From the NCBI RefSeq assembly GCF_001583435.1, contig NZ_CP013251.1:1034501-1098500 (forward strand): a DNA stretch of 64,000 nt. The letters are read 5' to 3'. Positions 36,153 through 44,642 of the stretch are shown here, piece by piece (the stretch's first letter is position 1; every line of letters begins with the position of its first letter). The notes under the pieces were generated by a model. The model was not told the DNA's origin and did no database searches. It saw only the letters and a program-made list of their open reading frames with translations. Position numbers and translations under genes: made by a program. The stretch is from Endozoicomonas montiporae CL-33. GTDB taxonomy: Bacteria; Pseudomonadota; Gammaproteobacteria; Pseudomonadales; Endozoicomonadaceae.

Positions 36153-38027
36153 ATGCCAGCGAATACCTTAAAGGATCATAAAGCGGAGCAACGGATTGTC
36201 GGCACCCGAGTCTGGCTGGCGTTGTTCATTATGATTGTTTTGGTGTTTGTGCTGATAGCCCGGTTATTTTATCTTCAGGTACTGCGTTATGATGAAATGT
36301 CTACGCAGTCTGAAGAAAACCGGGTTCTGCTACAAACCATCCCCCCGGTTCGCGGTCTGATTTATGACACCCATGGCAAACTGCTGGCGATGAATCGATC
36401 CAGTCGCAGTCTGACCATTGTGCGTGAACTGGCAGGCGATCTTGATCAACTGATCGCAGATATATCGACGTTAGTACCGATTACTGATAATGAACGACGC
36501 CGCTTTGACCAGCGGATAAGACGTCGCCGACCTTTTGAACCCATTCCCCTGAAATTTAATCTGGATGATGAACAGATTGCCACGGTGGCCGTCAATCAGT
36601 TCCGGTTACCCGGTGTTGAAATTGATGCGGACCTGGTTCGCTATTATCCGGAAGGCAGTATTTTTGCCCACTCGGTAGGCTACGTCGGACGTATTAATGA
36701 CCGGGAACTGAGAACCCTTGATCCGGCCCTTTATAGTGGCACTTATGTGACCGGAAAAATTGGTCTGGAAAAATATTACGAATCCATCCTGCTGGGTAAG
36801 CCCGGTTATCAGGAAGTGGAAACCAATGCCCGTGGTCGGGTGCTCAGAATATTGAATCAGGTTCCACCGGAACCGGGTAAAGACCTTGAGTTGTATCTGG
36901 ATACGGAGCTGCAGAAAGTGGCCATTGAGGCACTGGATGGACGACGTGGGGCTGTTGTTGCCATGGACCCCAAGACCGGTGGAGTGTTATCCATGGTCAG
37001 TAACCCGTCATTTGATCCCAACCTGTTTGTCACCGGCATCGATTTTGAAAGCTTTGACGGGTTGAACAAAAACATTGAACGGCCTTTGTATAACCGTGCG
37101 ACGCTGGGTGAGTACCCACCGGCATCCACCATTAAGCCCGTTATAGGACTTGCGCTTCTGGCGAACGATGTGGTGGATAAAAATACCAAAATCTTCGATC
37201 AGGGCTGGTTTCAGTTGCCGGGCAGTGATCACCGCTTTCGTAACTGGAATCGCCGTGGTGACGGTTGGGTAAACCTGTATCAGGCGATGGTGCGTTCAAA
37301 CGATACCTTTTTCTACAAGCAGGCTGGCGAACTGGGTATTGATAGAATGCATGACTTCCTTAGCCAGTTTGGTCTGGGGCGACGAACCGGTATTGATATT
37401 GGTGAAGAACGTCCGGGTCTTTTGCCGTCACGGGAATGGAAGCGTGGTGCTTATGGACAGCCCTGGTATCCGGGAGAAACCGTCATCGCCATTATTGGCC
37501 AGGGCTACAATTTGGCGACTCCTCTGCAACTGGCCGAGTTCACAACGATTCTGGCAAACCGTGGCAAACACGTTCAGCCCCGGCTGGTGAAGGAGGATAT
37601 GCCCGAAATTCAGAGTCCCGAGTGGGGGCAGGATGTGGATGTCAGGGATGAAGACTGGGATCTGATCATTGACTCCATGGAGGATGTGATTAAAAGCCCG
37701 CGGGGAACCGCACACTGGCGTATTGGTCGAAACCTGAAGTACCGTATTGCGGGGAAAACCGGTACTGCACAGGTGGTCAGTATTCCTCAGGGGGAAGAAT
37801 ACGACGCTGAACGTTTGAAAGAGTTTGAGCGGGATCATAGTCTGTTTGTAGCTTTTGCACCGGTTGAAGATCCCCAGATAGCTATTTCCGTGATTGTAGA
37901 AAACAGCGGTGGTGCGGCCAATGTTGCAAAAACGGTGATGGATCATTATTTGCTCCCCAGGTTAAATCCATCTCTGACCCATGGTTTATCAGTGGATGAA
38001 GCTTTGAAAGCGAAGGTAACCAACTGA
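36153..38027 (+). CDS. mrdA: Penicillin-binding protein 2
   Basis: PBP2 is the transpeptidase of the elongasome that crosslinks lateral wall peptidoglycan with RodA. The 624-residue protein has a cytoplasmic N-terminus, one membrane anchor (about residues 20-42), a pedestal domain and the transpeptidase domain. Active-site motifs are S325-x-x-K328 in PPASTIKPV, SND in RSNDTFFYKQ, and KTG at 535-537 in GKTGTAQV. The stop overlaps the rodA start by one base. The 5' context is rsfS-rlmH, as in E. coli and Pseudomonas. Confidence 0.97.
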   Translation: MPANTLKDHKAEQRIVGTRVWLALFIMIVLVFVLIARLFYLQVLRYDEMSTQSEENRVLLQTIPPVRGLIYDTHGKLLAMNRSSRSLTIVRELAGDLDQLIADISTLVPITDNERRRFDQRIRRRRPFEPIPLKFNLDDEQIATVAVNQFRLPGVEIDADLVRYYPEGSIFAHSVGYVGRINDRELRTLDPALYSGTYVTGKIGLEKYYESILLGKPGYQEVETNARGRVLRILNQVPPEPGKDLELYLDTELQKVAIEALDGRRGAVVAMDPKTGGVLSMVSNPSFDPNLFVTGIDFESFDGLNKNIERPLYNRATLGEYPPASTIKPVIGLALLANDVVDKNTKIFDQGWFQLPGSDHRFRNWNRRGDGWVNLYQAMVRSNDTFFYKQAGELGIDRMHDFLSQFGLGRRTGIDIGEERPGLLPSREWKRGAYGQPWYPGETVIAIIGQGYNLATPLQLAEFTTILANRGKHVQPRLVKEDMPEIQSPEWGQDVDVRDEDWDLIIDSMEDVIKSPRGTAHWRIGRNLKYRIAGKTGTAQVVSIPQGEEYDAERLKEFERDHSLFVAFAPVEDPQIAISVIVENSGGAANVAKTVMDHYLLPRLNPSLTHGLSVDEALKAKVTN

Positions 38028-39175
38028 TGGCTGAACAGGATTTTGTACGACAGCTTAATGATGATCATGGTTTTGCCCAGACCCGGGACTGGTCGGAGAA
38101 GTTTCATATTGATTTTCTCCTGATGGGTCTTCTGATGATTCTTTGCTGTGCCGGATTGCTGATTCTCTACAGCGCCAGCGGCAAGGATACGGATGTGGTG
38201 GTTCGTCAAGCTCTGTATATGCTGGTGGGTTTTGTCGGCATGGTGGTGATTGCCCAGTTTTCACCACGAATGTTGATGCGCTTTTCACCCTGGATGTACG
38301 CCGGTGGTGTTGTACTTTTATTAGCAGTGCTGTTGATTGGTATACAGTCAAAAGGCGCACAACGATGGATTCAGTTGCCTTTTATACGGTTTCAGCCGTC
38401 TGAAATTATCAAACTGATCATGCCCATCGTGGTGGCGACTTATCTGTCGAGTCGTCCATTACCACCTTCTGTGAAGGATATAGTGATCACCCTGATTATT
38501 ATCGGCGTTCCTGTGGGGCTGATAGCCAAGCAGCCTGATCTGGGTACCTCGTTGTTGATTGGCTCGTCGGGTGCCTTTGTATTGCTGTTGGCGGGATTAC
38601 GCAAACGACTGATTTTTTCCGCCATTATGTTGGCTATTCCTGCCGTGTTTGTGTTCTGGCAGTTCCTGATGCGGGATTACCAGAAACAACGGGTACTGAC
38701 TTTCCTGAACCCGGAAAGTGATCCATGGGGCGCAGGCTGGAATATTATTCAGTCAAAAATCGCTATTGGTTCTGGTGGCCTTTATGGCAAAGGCTGGCTG
38801 CAGGGTACTCAGTCGCACCTGGACTTTCTGCCGGAAAGCCATACCGACTTTATTATTGCAGTGCTGGCTGAAGAAATGGGCCTGGTGGGATGTCTGATGC
38901 TGCTGGTACTGTATGCGTTGATTATTGGAAGAGGGCTGTTTATCACTCTGAAAGCCCAAACCTTGTTTGGTCGCCTGCTGGCAGGCAGCATCACGTTGAC
39001 GTTTTTTGTCTATATCTTCGTCAATATTGGTATGGTCAGTGGTTTGCTGCCTGTAGTGGGAGTACCTCTGCCGCTGGTCAGTCGGGGGGGAACCTCTCTG
39101 GTAACACTGATGGCGGGCTTTGGAATGCTGATGTCGGTTCATACCCACAAGACCTTTCATCACCGGATGCGCTGA
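38027..39175 (+). CDS. rodA: Rod shape-determining SEDS glycosyltransferase RodA
   Basis: RodA is the SEDS-family peptidoglycan polymerase of the elongasome and partners PBP2. The 382-residue protein is polytopic, with about ten hydrophobic spans after a hydrophilic N-terminus of about 35 residues. Family signatures include RWIQLPFIRFQPSEIIKL, KQPDLGTSLL, WGAGWNIIQSKIAIGSGGLYGKG, LPESHTDFI with the catalytic-region Asp, and the C-terminal PLPLVSRGGTSL. A terminator hairpin follows directly, cutting the gene off from the disrupted region before mltB. Confidence 0.97.
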   Translation: MAEQDFVRQLNDDHGFAQTRDWSEKFHIDFLLMGLLMILCCAGLLILYSASGKDTDVVVRQALYMLVGFVGMVVIAQFSPRMLMRFSPWMYAGGVVLLLAVLLIGIQSKGAQRWIQLPFIRFQPSEIIKLIMPIVVATYLSSRPLPPSVKDIVITLIIIGVPVGLIAKQPDLGTSLLIGSSGAFVLLLAGLRKRLIFSAIMLAIPAVFVFWQFLMRDYQKQRVLTFLNPESDPWGAGWNIIQSKIAIGSGGLYGKGWLQGTQSHLDFLPESHTDFIIAVLAEEMGLVGCLMLLVLYALIIGRGLFITLKAQTLFGRLLAGSITLTFFVYIFVNIGMVSGLLPVVGVPLPLVSRGGTSLVTLMAGFGMLMSVHTHKTFHHRMR

Positions 39176-39181
39176 GTCATT

Positions 39182-39208
39182 GTGAGCCGTTTTCGCGGCT
39201 CACCTTTC
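39182..39208 (+). terminator. Terminator of rodA
   Basis: A perfect 8-bp stem GTGAGCCG / CGGCTCAC with a 6-base loop, followed by CTTTCT, begins seven bases after the rodA stop. Confidence 0.7.
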
Positions 39209-39284
39209 TGCTTATGATTTTGTCAAGATACTGATTGTTTTTTCATAGACTCGGCTGCTTGAAGTGCTCAGCCCCCCCTCTCGG

Positions 39285-39466
39285 CCTATCTCTTTAACAC
39301 AAATCCTGAAACCCTTGCGGCACAAGCTCTGTAGAAATAACGACAAAAGTCGTATAGCGAGCCGGTCGTGTTTTCATAGTCTTCATTTATCAAGGGTTTC
39401 AGGACGGTCGCCCCGTCATAAATTGTCAGAAGGTTAAATATTCAATATTTGTGTTAAAGAGATAGG
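39285..39466. mobile_element. MITE-like element at the broken end of a lipase gene
   Basis: A 182-bp element with perfect 20-bp terminal inverted repeats (39285-39304 / 39447-39466). Directly inside the left arm begins a second perfect 13-bp repeat (39305-39317 / 39391-39403) that encloses the small hairpin ACGACAAAAGTCGT. Another short hairpin, ACGGTCGCCCCGT, follows at 39404-39416. There is no coding capacity. No target duplication is evident. Its right end abuts the first readable codon of the lipase remnant. Confidence 0.75.
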
Positions 39467-39468
39467 AT

Positions 39469-40059
39469 AATGCCAAGGCTTTAGTGGTTCGTCAGGGAGA
39501 CGACATTGTACTGGCGTTTGCAGGAACCGAGCCCGGTTCTGCAGATGAAACCGGACGCAGTGATACCGTAAAAACGGATGTTACCCAGTGGCTTGGCATG
39601 TCATCGCCCATGTACCGAAGTGCTGCAGCCGTTATGGACCTTCTGCTTTCTCATGAGCCGTTGTCAAACTGTAAAGTTAGTGTCGCGGGCCATTCATTAG
39701 GCGGTGGTCTGGCTCAGTTTGCTTATACGGCTATGCAGGGAAGACATGATCCGGAGCGTCTGGGAGGCGCGATTACGATCAATCCGGCCGGGTTATCACA
39801 GGGTACTCTCGATCAGCTGGGTGATGAAAGAGTCAGTATGGCTAAAGACAATATTCAGAATATTCGTATCAAGGGTGATCCGGTTTCTCCGAGTGGAAAA
39901 AAAGGCAAAATGGAGATTGCGGTTAAAGGAAACTTGATTGGCTCAATTATGACATTGCCTGACCCTGAAAAAAGAGGGATGGGCGTTCATAGTAGCGATG
40001 TAGCGATCGATGTTTTGGACTTTCACTCAAATGAATCACCCCGAAGACATATTCTTTGA
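39469..40059 (+). pseudogene. Class 3 lipase-like gene, N-terminus missing
   Basis: The frame reads as lipase-like protein from the very edge of the palindromic element: NAKALVVRQGDDIVLAFAGTE is the strand and oxyanion region that normally lies deep inside a class 3 lipase. The nucleophile elbow GHSLGGG follows, then about 125 residues ending HIL-stop. An in-frame stop lies inside the element, and the 100 bases between the element and rodA do not supply an N-terminus. About 197 codons remain. The catalytic Ser is kept, a later Asp and His are plausible, but the fold's first half is absent and no ribosome site precedes the internal GTG at 39484. Confidence 0.75.
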
Positions 40060-40087
40060 TGCTATGTGCACGTTTTGTCATCATTTG

Positions 40088-40116
40088 TTGACAGCTGCCT
40101 TACATGTTCATGCTAG
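40088..40116 (+). promoter_or_regulatory. Candidate sigma-70 promoter for mltB
   Basis: TTGACA at 40088-40093 and TGCTAG at 40111-40116 are separated by 17 bases, about 170 bases before the mltB start. The -35 box is perfect; the -10 box matches TATAAT at three positions. Confidence 0.4.
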
Positions 40117-40285
40117 TTGTTCACAGATTACTGCTGTAGAGTAGAAAAAATAGCGTCCTGTTTTTTTATATATTGTAACGGGGCGTGTACTCCAGACTAC
40201 AGTTCTGACCAGTATTGCCTTAGCAGGGTCATGAACAAATGTGTGTCTGTTTGAGTATGACAGCAGTATTCAGAGGACTTTAGAC

Positions 40286-41416
40286 ATGGCCATTTTTTCC
40301 AAAAACAAAATACTGGCACTGACCACGGGCTGTCTGATCTCAACGGTGATGATGGCTGCTCCTGTGCCAGAAAGTACACAGGGCGGAAAACAGGCTTCTA
40401 CTCAACAGCAGGCTTCTACTCAACAGCAGGCTTCTACTCAACAGAAAGCCTCTTATGCGCCAGCCCGGCCAGAGGTTGAAGCGTTTATTAATGATCTGGT
40501 CAAAAATGAACAGTTTTCCAGAAAAGAACTGGAAACGTTGCTCGGCAAAGCAAAGAAGTCTGATCGGGTACTTGAGTTGATCAGCCGTCCGGCTGAAAGA
40601 ACGCTGGAATGGAAAGATTATCGCAAGATCTTTATGACCGATCAGCGAGTGAACGAAGGCATCGACTTCTGGATGGCTCACGCCGACACACTGGCCAAGG
40701 CCGAAAAAGAGTATGGTGTGCCCGCTTCCATTATCGTTGCCATTATCGGTGTAGAAACGTACTACGGCCGACAAACCGGTGGCTTCAAGGTACTGGATGC
40801 CCTTTCAACCCTGAGTTTTGATTACCCACCCCGCAGCACGTTTTTTACCCAGCAGTTAAAAGAGTTCCTGATCCTGGTACGTGAACAAAAGCTTGACCCT
40901 CATGAGCTGACCGGCTCTTATGCCGGAGCTATGGGTATTCCACAGTTTATACCGTCCAGCTACAGGGCTTATGCCGTTGATTTTACCGGTGATGGTCAAT
41001 CCAATATCTGGCAACAGGAAGAAGATGCCATTGGCAGTGTGGGTAATTACCTCAAAGAAAATGGCTGGCGGGCTGGAAAACCTATTGCCAGTAAAGCCCG
41101 GGTTCAGGGAACCAAATATGAGCAAGCTATTGGTAAAACCGTCAGACCGGCCAAAACCCTGAAACAGCTGGAAGCAGCAGGCTGGAAGCCGGTAAACGTG
41201 TTACCATCGGCGACCAAAGCGGCTGCCATGTCCTTTGAAGGGGACAATGGCACAGAGTACTGGCTGGGGATGGAAAACTTTCGTGTCATCACCACCTACA
41301 ATCGCAGCAAGCTGTATGCGATGGCCGTTCATCAGTTGGCAAAAGAAGTCAATACTGGCTATAAGACAGCCTTACAAAAGAAAAAAACAGACGCCACCAT
41401 GGCGAATAAGTCCTGA
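40286..41416 (+). CDS. mltB: Membrane-bound lytic murein transglycosylase B
   Basis: MltB cleaves the glycan strand of peptidoglycan to 1,6-anhydroMurNAc ends. The ATG at 40286 (MAIFSKNKILAL) follows GAGG by nine bases and gives a hydrophobic export signal; an upstream start at 40241 adds a polar stretch. No clear lipobox is seen (GCLIST is not one), so it may be a soluble periplasmic form. The catalytic Glu is E157 in IIGVETYYGRQTG, and SYAGAMGIPQFIPSSYR and DFTGDG are family motifs. A low-complexity linker of three perfect QASTQQ repeats (residues 36-53) joins signal and catalytic domain. The total is 376 residues. Confidence 0.93.
   Translation: MAIFSKNKILALTTGCLISTVMMAAPVPESTQGGKQASTQQQASTQQQASTQQKASYAPARPEVEAFINDLVKNEQFSRKELETLLGKAKKSDRVLELISRPAERTLEWKDYRKIFMTDQRVNEGIDFWMAHADTLAKAEKEYGVPASIIVAIIGVETYYGRQTGGFKVLDALSTLSFDYPPRSTFFTQQLKEFLILVREQKLDPHELTGSYAGAMGIPQFIPSSYRAYAVDFTGDGQSNIWQQEEDAIGSVGNYLKENGWRAGKPIASKARVQGTKYEQAIGKTVRPAKTLKQLEAAGWKPVNVLPSATKAAAMSFEGDNGTEYWLGMENFRVITTYNRSKLYAMAVHQLAKEVNTGYKTALQKKKTDATMANKS
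40391..40444 (+). repeat. Three perfect 18-bp tandem repeats inside mltB
   Basis: Three identical 18-bp units starting CAGGCTTCTACTCAACAG encode three QASTQQ repeats in frame. Copy changes would not shift the frame, only lengthen or shorten the linker. Confidence 0.95.
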
Positions 41417-41436
41417 AGAGTAAAATAACGCGGTTT

Positions 41437-42231
41437 ATGCATTCCACAAAAACCTTTAGACAGGCCAGCTTTGCTGGCCTGATTGTCCTCTTTCTGTCTG
41501 GTTGTGCCGGAGTTGCGCAGAAAGACGGGGCGCCAGCTAATCCCAGAGATGTCAGTGATATTCCCGATGCGATTCCGGTGGTTCATCAGGGCGCCATAAA
41601 AAACTCGCCTTACCAGCATGATGGTGTTCTGTACGAACCGATGATGTCAGCCAATGAGTATTCGGAAGTGGGCATTGCTTCCTGGTACGGCACCAAGTTT
41701 CATGGCAAACAGACGGCGAATGGCGAAGTCTATGACCTTTATGGCATGACTGCAGCCCATAAAACATTGCCTTTGCCATCCTATGTCAAAGTGACCAACA
41801 GGGCTAACGATCGTTCTGTTGTGCTAAGGGTGAATGATCGTGGACCGTTTGTTGAAGACCGGGTGATTGATCTTTCCTTTGCTGCGGCGAAGAAACTGGG
41901 ATTTGCCGAGGACGGCATTACAGAAGTTCTGGTTGAAGGTATAGATGTAGGGGCATTTGCAGCAGCGCACATTGAAGGTGAGCATCAGGAAGTGTTTTTG
42001 CAGATGGCAGCCTTTAGCAATTATCATAATGCCCAGGTGATGCGACGACAGTTGTCTGCTTCTACCGATACTCCGGTGAAAATAGTAAAAAGTGAAAACG
42101 AAGAAGAACTTTTGTACAAAGTAAGAATTGGTCCGGTGCAGACACCGGAGCATATGGAAGCGCTGCTGGATACATTGGAAGCGGGACGATTTGACTCGCC
42201 GTATCTGGTTTACGAAACCGTTGCACAATAA
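41437..42231 (+). CDS. rlpA: RlpA-family septal lytic transglycosylase lipoprotein
   Basis: RlpA is a septal-ring outer-membrane lipoprotein that cleaves denuded glycan strands. The 264-residue protein has a signal peptide with a lipobox (LFLSGC, C23), a double-psi beta-barrel domain (about 75-165) with GIASWYGTKFHGKQTANGE and the catalytic-region RVNDRGPF, and a C-terminal SPOR domain (about 185-264) that binds denuded glycan. It follows mltB by 20 bases without a strong ribosome site of its own. Order mltB-rlpA-dacA is conserved in Pseudomonas-like genomes. Confidence 0.95.
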   Translation: MHSTKTFRQASFAGLIVLFLSGCAGVAQKDGAPANPRDVSDIPDAIPVVHQGAIKNSPYQHDGVLYEPMMSANEYSEVGIASWYGTKFHGKQTANGEVYDLYGMTAAHKTLPLPSYVKVTNRANDRSVVLRVNDRGPFVEDRVIDLSFAAAKKLGFAEDGITEVLVEGIDVGAFAAAHIEGEHQEVFLQMAAFSNYHNAQVMRRQLSASTDTPVKIVKSENEEELLYKVRIGPVQTPEHMEALLDTLEAGRFDSPYLVYETVAQ

Positions 42232-42300
42232 CTTATTACTTTTAATCGACGGGCGGGATTATAATGTCCCGTTATTGAAAAATTTCAGAGCTGTTTCTTA

Positions 42301-43497
42301 ATGATCAAAAGAAAACACCCTGCCCGGCGTTTGGCTGGGTTGGTCACAATGATGTTTTGCCTGAGTACCGGTATTGCCCGGGTTCAGGCTTCTGCATTGA
42401 TTCCTGCGGCCCCGAAACTGGGCTCTAAAAGTTACATCCTGATGGATGCCGACAGCGGTGAAATTCTGGCTGCCGAGAAAATCGACGAACCCATGCATCC
42501 GGCCAGTCTGACCAAAATGATGACGTCGTACATTGGCGAAGCGGAAGTGGCCGCGGGCAACATCGGACGCAGTGATAAGGTACTGGTGAGTGAAAAAGCC
42601 TGGCGTATGGGCGGCTCTACCATGTTTATCGAAGTGGGCGACCGTGTGCCGGTTGAGGAGCTGCTGAAAGGCATTATCATTGTTTCCGGTAATGACGCCA
42701 GCGTTGCACTGGCCGAGCATATTGCCGGTAGCGAAGAAGGCTTTTCCCAGATGATGAATGGCACTGCGCGCAAGCTCGGCATGGTGAATACCCATTTTGT
42801 TAATTCATCCGGCTGGCCCGCAGAGGACCACTATTCTACAGCCCGGGACCTGGCGGTTTTGTCCAAACACATTGTTCAGGACTATCCGGAAGACTATCAC
42901 CTGTATGCACAGAAATATTTCCAGTACGGTGTGAACAAGCGTACTGGAGAGCCTCTGCGCCGTCAGGCGAATCGCAACCGTTTGCTGTGGACGAATCCCA
43001 GTGTCGATGGTCTGAAAACCGGTCATATTGAAGCTACCGGTTACCATTTGGCTGCTACTGCCCTGCGCGATAATCGTCGTTTGATCACGGTCATCATGGG
43101 CTCCAACAGTGAGAAACAGCGTGCCGAGGAAGCCCAGAAGCTGCTGACATACGGCTTCCGCTTTTTCGAAAACGTCGATGTTAAACGCGGTGGCCAGCCG
43201 CTGGAGTCGGTTCGAATCTGGAAAGGTGCCGAGGATGAAGTCAATGTCATGATCGAAAAAGACCTGATTGTGACCGTGCCGCGTGGTACAGGGAAAGATC
43301 TGACAGCGGTTTTGAAGGTGGATTCCACCATTGAAGCCCCGATTACCCGTGGTCAGCCACTGGGTAGTCTGAAAGTAATGCGCGGCGAAGAAGTTGTGAA
43401 AGAAGTGCCACTGCTGGCACAGCGTTCTGTAGAACGTGGCGGCTTCTTCAAGCGTGTTTGGGACAGCATTGTGATGTTCTTTAGTAACCTGTTTTAA
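42301..43497 (+). CDS. dacA: D-alanyl-D-alanine carboxypeptidase (PBP5/6 type)
   Basis: The enzyme removes the terminal D-alanine from peptidoglycan pentapeptides and sets wall crosslinking. The 398-residue protein has a signal peptide ending near VQA (residues 27-29). Active-site motifs are S69-L-T-K72 in HPASLTKMM, SGN in IIVSGNDAS, and KTG at 239-241 in GLKTGHIE. A beta-rich C-terminal domain and an amphipathic end (FFKRVWDSIVMFFSNLF) anchor it to the inner membrane face. It lies 69 bases after rlpA and is followed by a terminator hairpin. Confidence 0.96.
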   Translation: MIKRKHPARRLAGLVTMMFCLSTGIARVQASALIPAAPKLGSKSYILMDADSGEILAAEKIDEPMHPASLTKMMTSYIGEAEVAAGNIGRSDKVLVSEKAWRMGGSTMFIEVGDRVPVEELLKGIIIVSGNDASVALAEHIAGSEEGFSQMMNGTARKLGMVNTHFVNSSGWPAEDHYSTARDLAVLSKHIVQDYPEDYHLYAQKYFQYGVNKRTGEPLRRQANRNRLLWTNPSVDGLKTGHIEATGYHLAATALRDNRRLITVIMGSNSEKQRAEEAQKLLTYGFRFFENVDVKRGGQPLESVRIWKGAEDEVNVMIEKDLIVTVPRGTGKDLTAVLKVDSTIEAPITRGQPLGSLKVMRGEEVVKEVPLLAQRSVERGGFFKRVWDSIVMFFSNLF

Positions 43498-43530
43498 GCA
43501 GTATTGCTAACTGTTATGAAGCTTCGCGAT

Positions 43531-43566
43531 CGGACAGACTATATTCTGTCCGCTTCTTATGATTTT
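43531..43566 (+). terminator. Terminator after dacA
   Basis: A perfect 8-bp stem CGGACAGA / TCTGTCCG with a 6-base loop is followed by a T-rich stretch ending ATTTTT, 33 bases after dacA. Confidence 0.65.
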
Positions 43567-43626
43567 TGCTCCTGAAGCAGTTAATTTAAGGAGCTTCATT
43601 GTTTATTCAGAGTTTTGTGAAAATTA

Positions 43627-43899
43627 ATGGCTGAACAGCAACCGCAACCACCAAAAATTGAATTTCCCTGTGACTACGAAATCCGCATTATGGGCAATGC
43701 CGCCCCGGATTTTAAAGATGTCTGCGTAGAAGTTATCAGAAAGCACGCAGCTGACTACGATGGTAACTGTCGCGTGAAACCAAGCCGTGCCGGTAACTTC
43801 GAGTCTGTCATGGTTAAAATTATCGCGACTGGTGAAGACCAGCTCAGGGCCATTTATGAAGACCTGAAAGCGACGGGTCGGGTGAAAATGGTGCTCTGA
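43627..43899 (+). CDS. ybeD: YbeD family protein (DUF493)
   Basis: A 90-residue ACT-like small cytoplasmic protein of the DUF493 family. It has the conserved FPCDYEIRIMGN opening and the ending LRAIYEDLKATGRVKMVL. E. coli YbeD is a structural homologue of allosteric ACT domains and its gene always sits before lipB, but its exact role is not settled. The stop overlaps the lipB start by one base (TGATG), so it is cotranslated with lipB. Confidence 0.93.
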   Translation: MAEQQPQPPKIEFPCDYEIRIMGNAAPDFKDVCVEVIRKHAADYDGNCRVKPSRAGNFESVMVKIIATGEDQLRAIYEDLKATGRVKMVL

Positions 43900-44615
43900 T
43901 GCCTGTAGAGGGGGATAACATCAGGGAAGAGGGGGAAGCGAACAGCATTTCTACTGCTGTTCAGGCATTGCCACTGAACATAAGAATGCTGGGCAGGCAG
44001 GCCTACGAGCCGGTCTGGCAGGCGATGAAAGCATTTACAGAAACCCGTAATGAAGCCACTGTCGATGAGCTTTGGTTTGTGGAGCATGATCCTGTATTTA
44101 CTCAGGGACAGGCGGGCAAAGCCGAGCATGTTCTGAAACCCGGCGATATTCCGGTGGTTCAGGTGGATCGCGGTGGGCAGGTGACCTATCACGGCCCAGG
44201 ACAGCTGGTCGTTTATCTGCTTCTGGACGTTAAACGTTCCCGCAAAGGACCAAGAGCCATTGTTTCAGGGATAGAGCAGGCCATTATCAACGTGCTGCAT
44301 ACTTACGGGATTGAGTCCTGTGCCCGGGCGGATGCCCCCGGAGTCTATATTCAGGGTGCTAAAATAGCGGCTCTGGGGCTTCGGTTTCGAAAACAGCGGT
44401 CCTACCATGGATTGAGCTTTAATCTTGATATGGACATGGAGCCTTTCAGCCGGATAAATCCTTGTGGTTATGAGGGGTTGAAAGTAGCACAGCTGGCTGA
44501 TTACGTTACAGCGTTTAATAAACAGGATGTTATCGATAAACTATTACGCAGTCTTATGGATGAGCTGGGTTACGATCGTATAGAAATAACAGGTCAGGGT
44601 CTGCCCAGAACCTGA
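43899..44615 (+). CDS. lipB: Octanoyl transferase LipB
   Basis: LipB moves octanoate from octanoyl-ACP to lipoyl domains, the first step of protein lipoylation. The 238-residue protein is slightly extended at the N-terminus by about 20 residues (MPVEGDNIREEGEANSIS). Family motifs are VDRGGQVTYHGPGQLV, the active-site Lys in IQGAKIAALGLR, SYHGLSFNLDMD and NPCGYEG with the acyl-accepting Cys. Overlap with ybeD and a 27-base gap to lipA make one lipoate operon. Confidence 0.96.
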   Translation: MPVEGDNIREEGEANSISTAVQALPLNIRMLGRQAYEPVWQAMKAFTETRNEATVDELWFVEHDPVFTQGQAGKAEHVLKPGDIPVVQVDRGGQVTYHGPGQLVVYLLLDVKRSRKGPRAIVSGIEQAIINVLHTYGIESCARADAPGVYIQGAKIAALGLRFRKQRSYHGLSFNLDMDMEPFSRINPCGYEGLKVAQLADYVTAFNKQDVIDKLLRSLMDELGYDRIEITGQGLPRT

Positions 44616-44642
44616 ACCAAAAGATTAAGTCTGGAGTGGGAA

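Noticed and set aside
39484..40059. Intact small lipase gene starting at GTG 39484
   Set aside because: No ribosome site precedes the GTG, similarity extends upstream to the element edge, and the N-terminal half of the fold is absent, so a remnant is the better reading.
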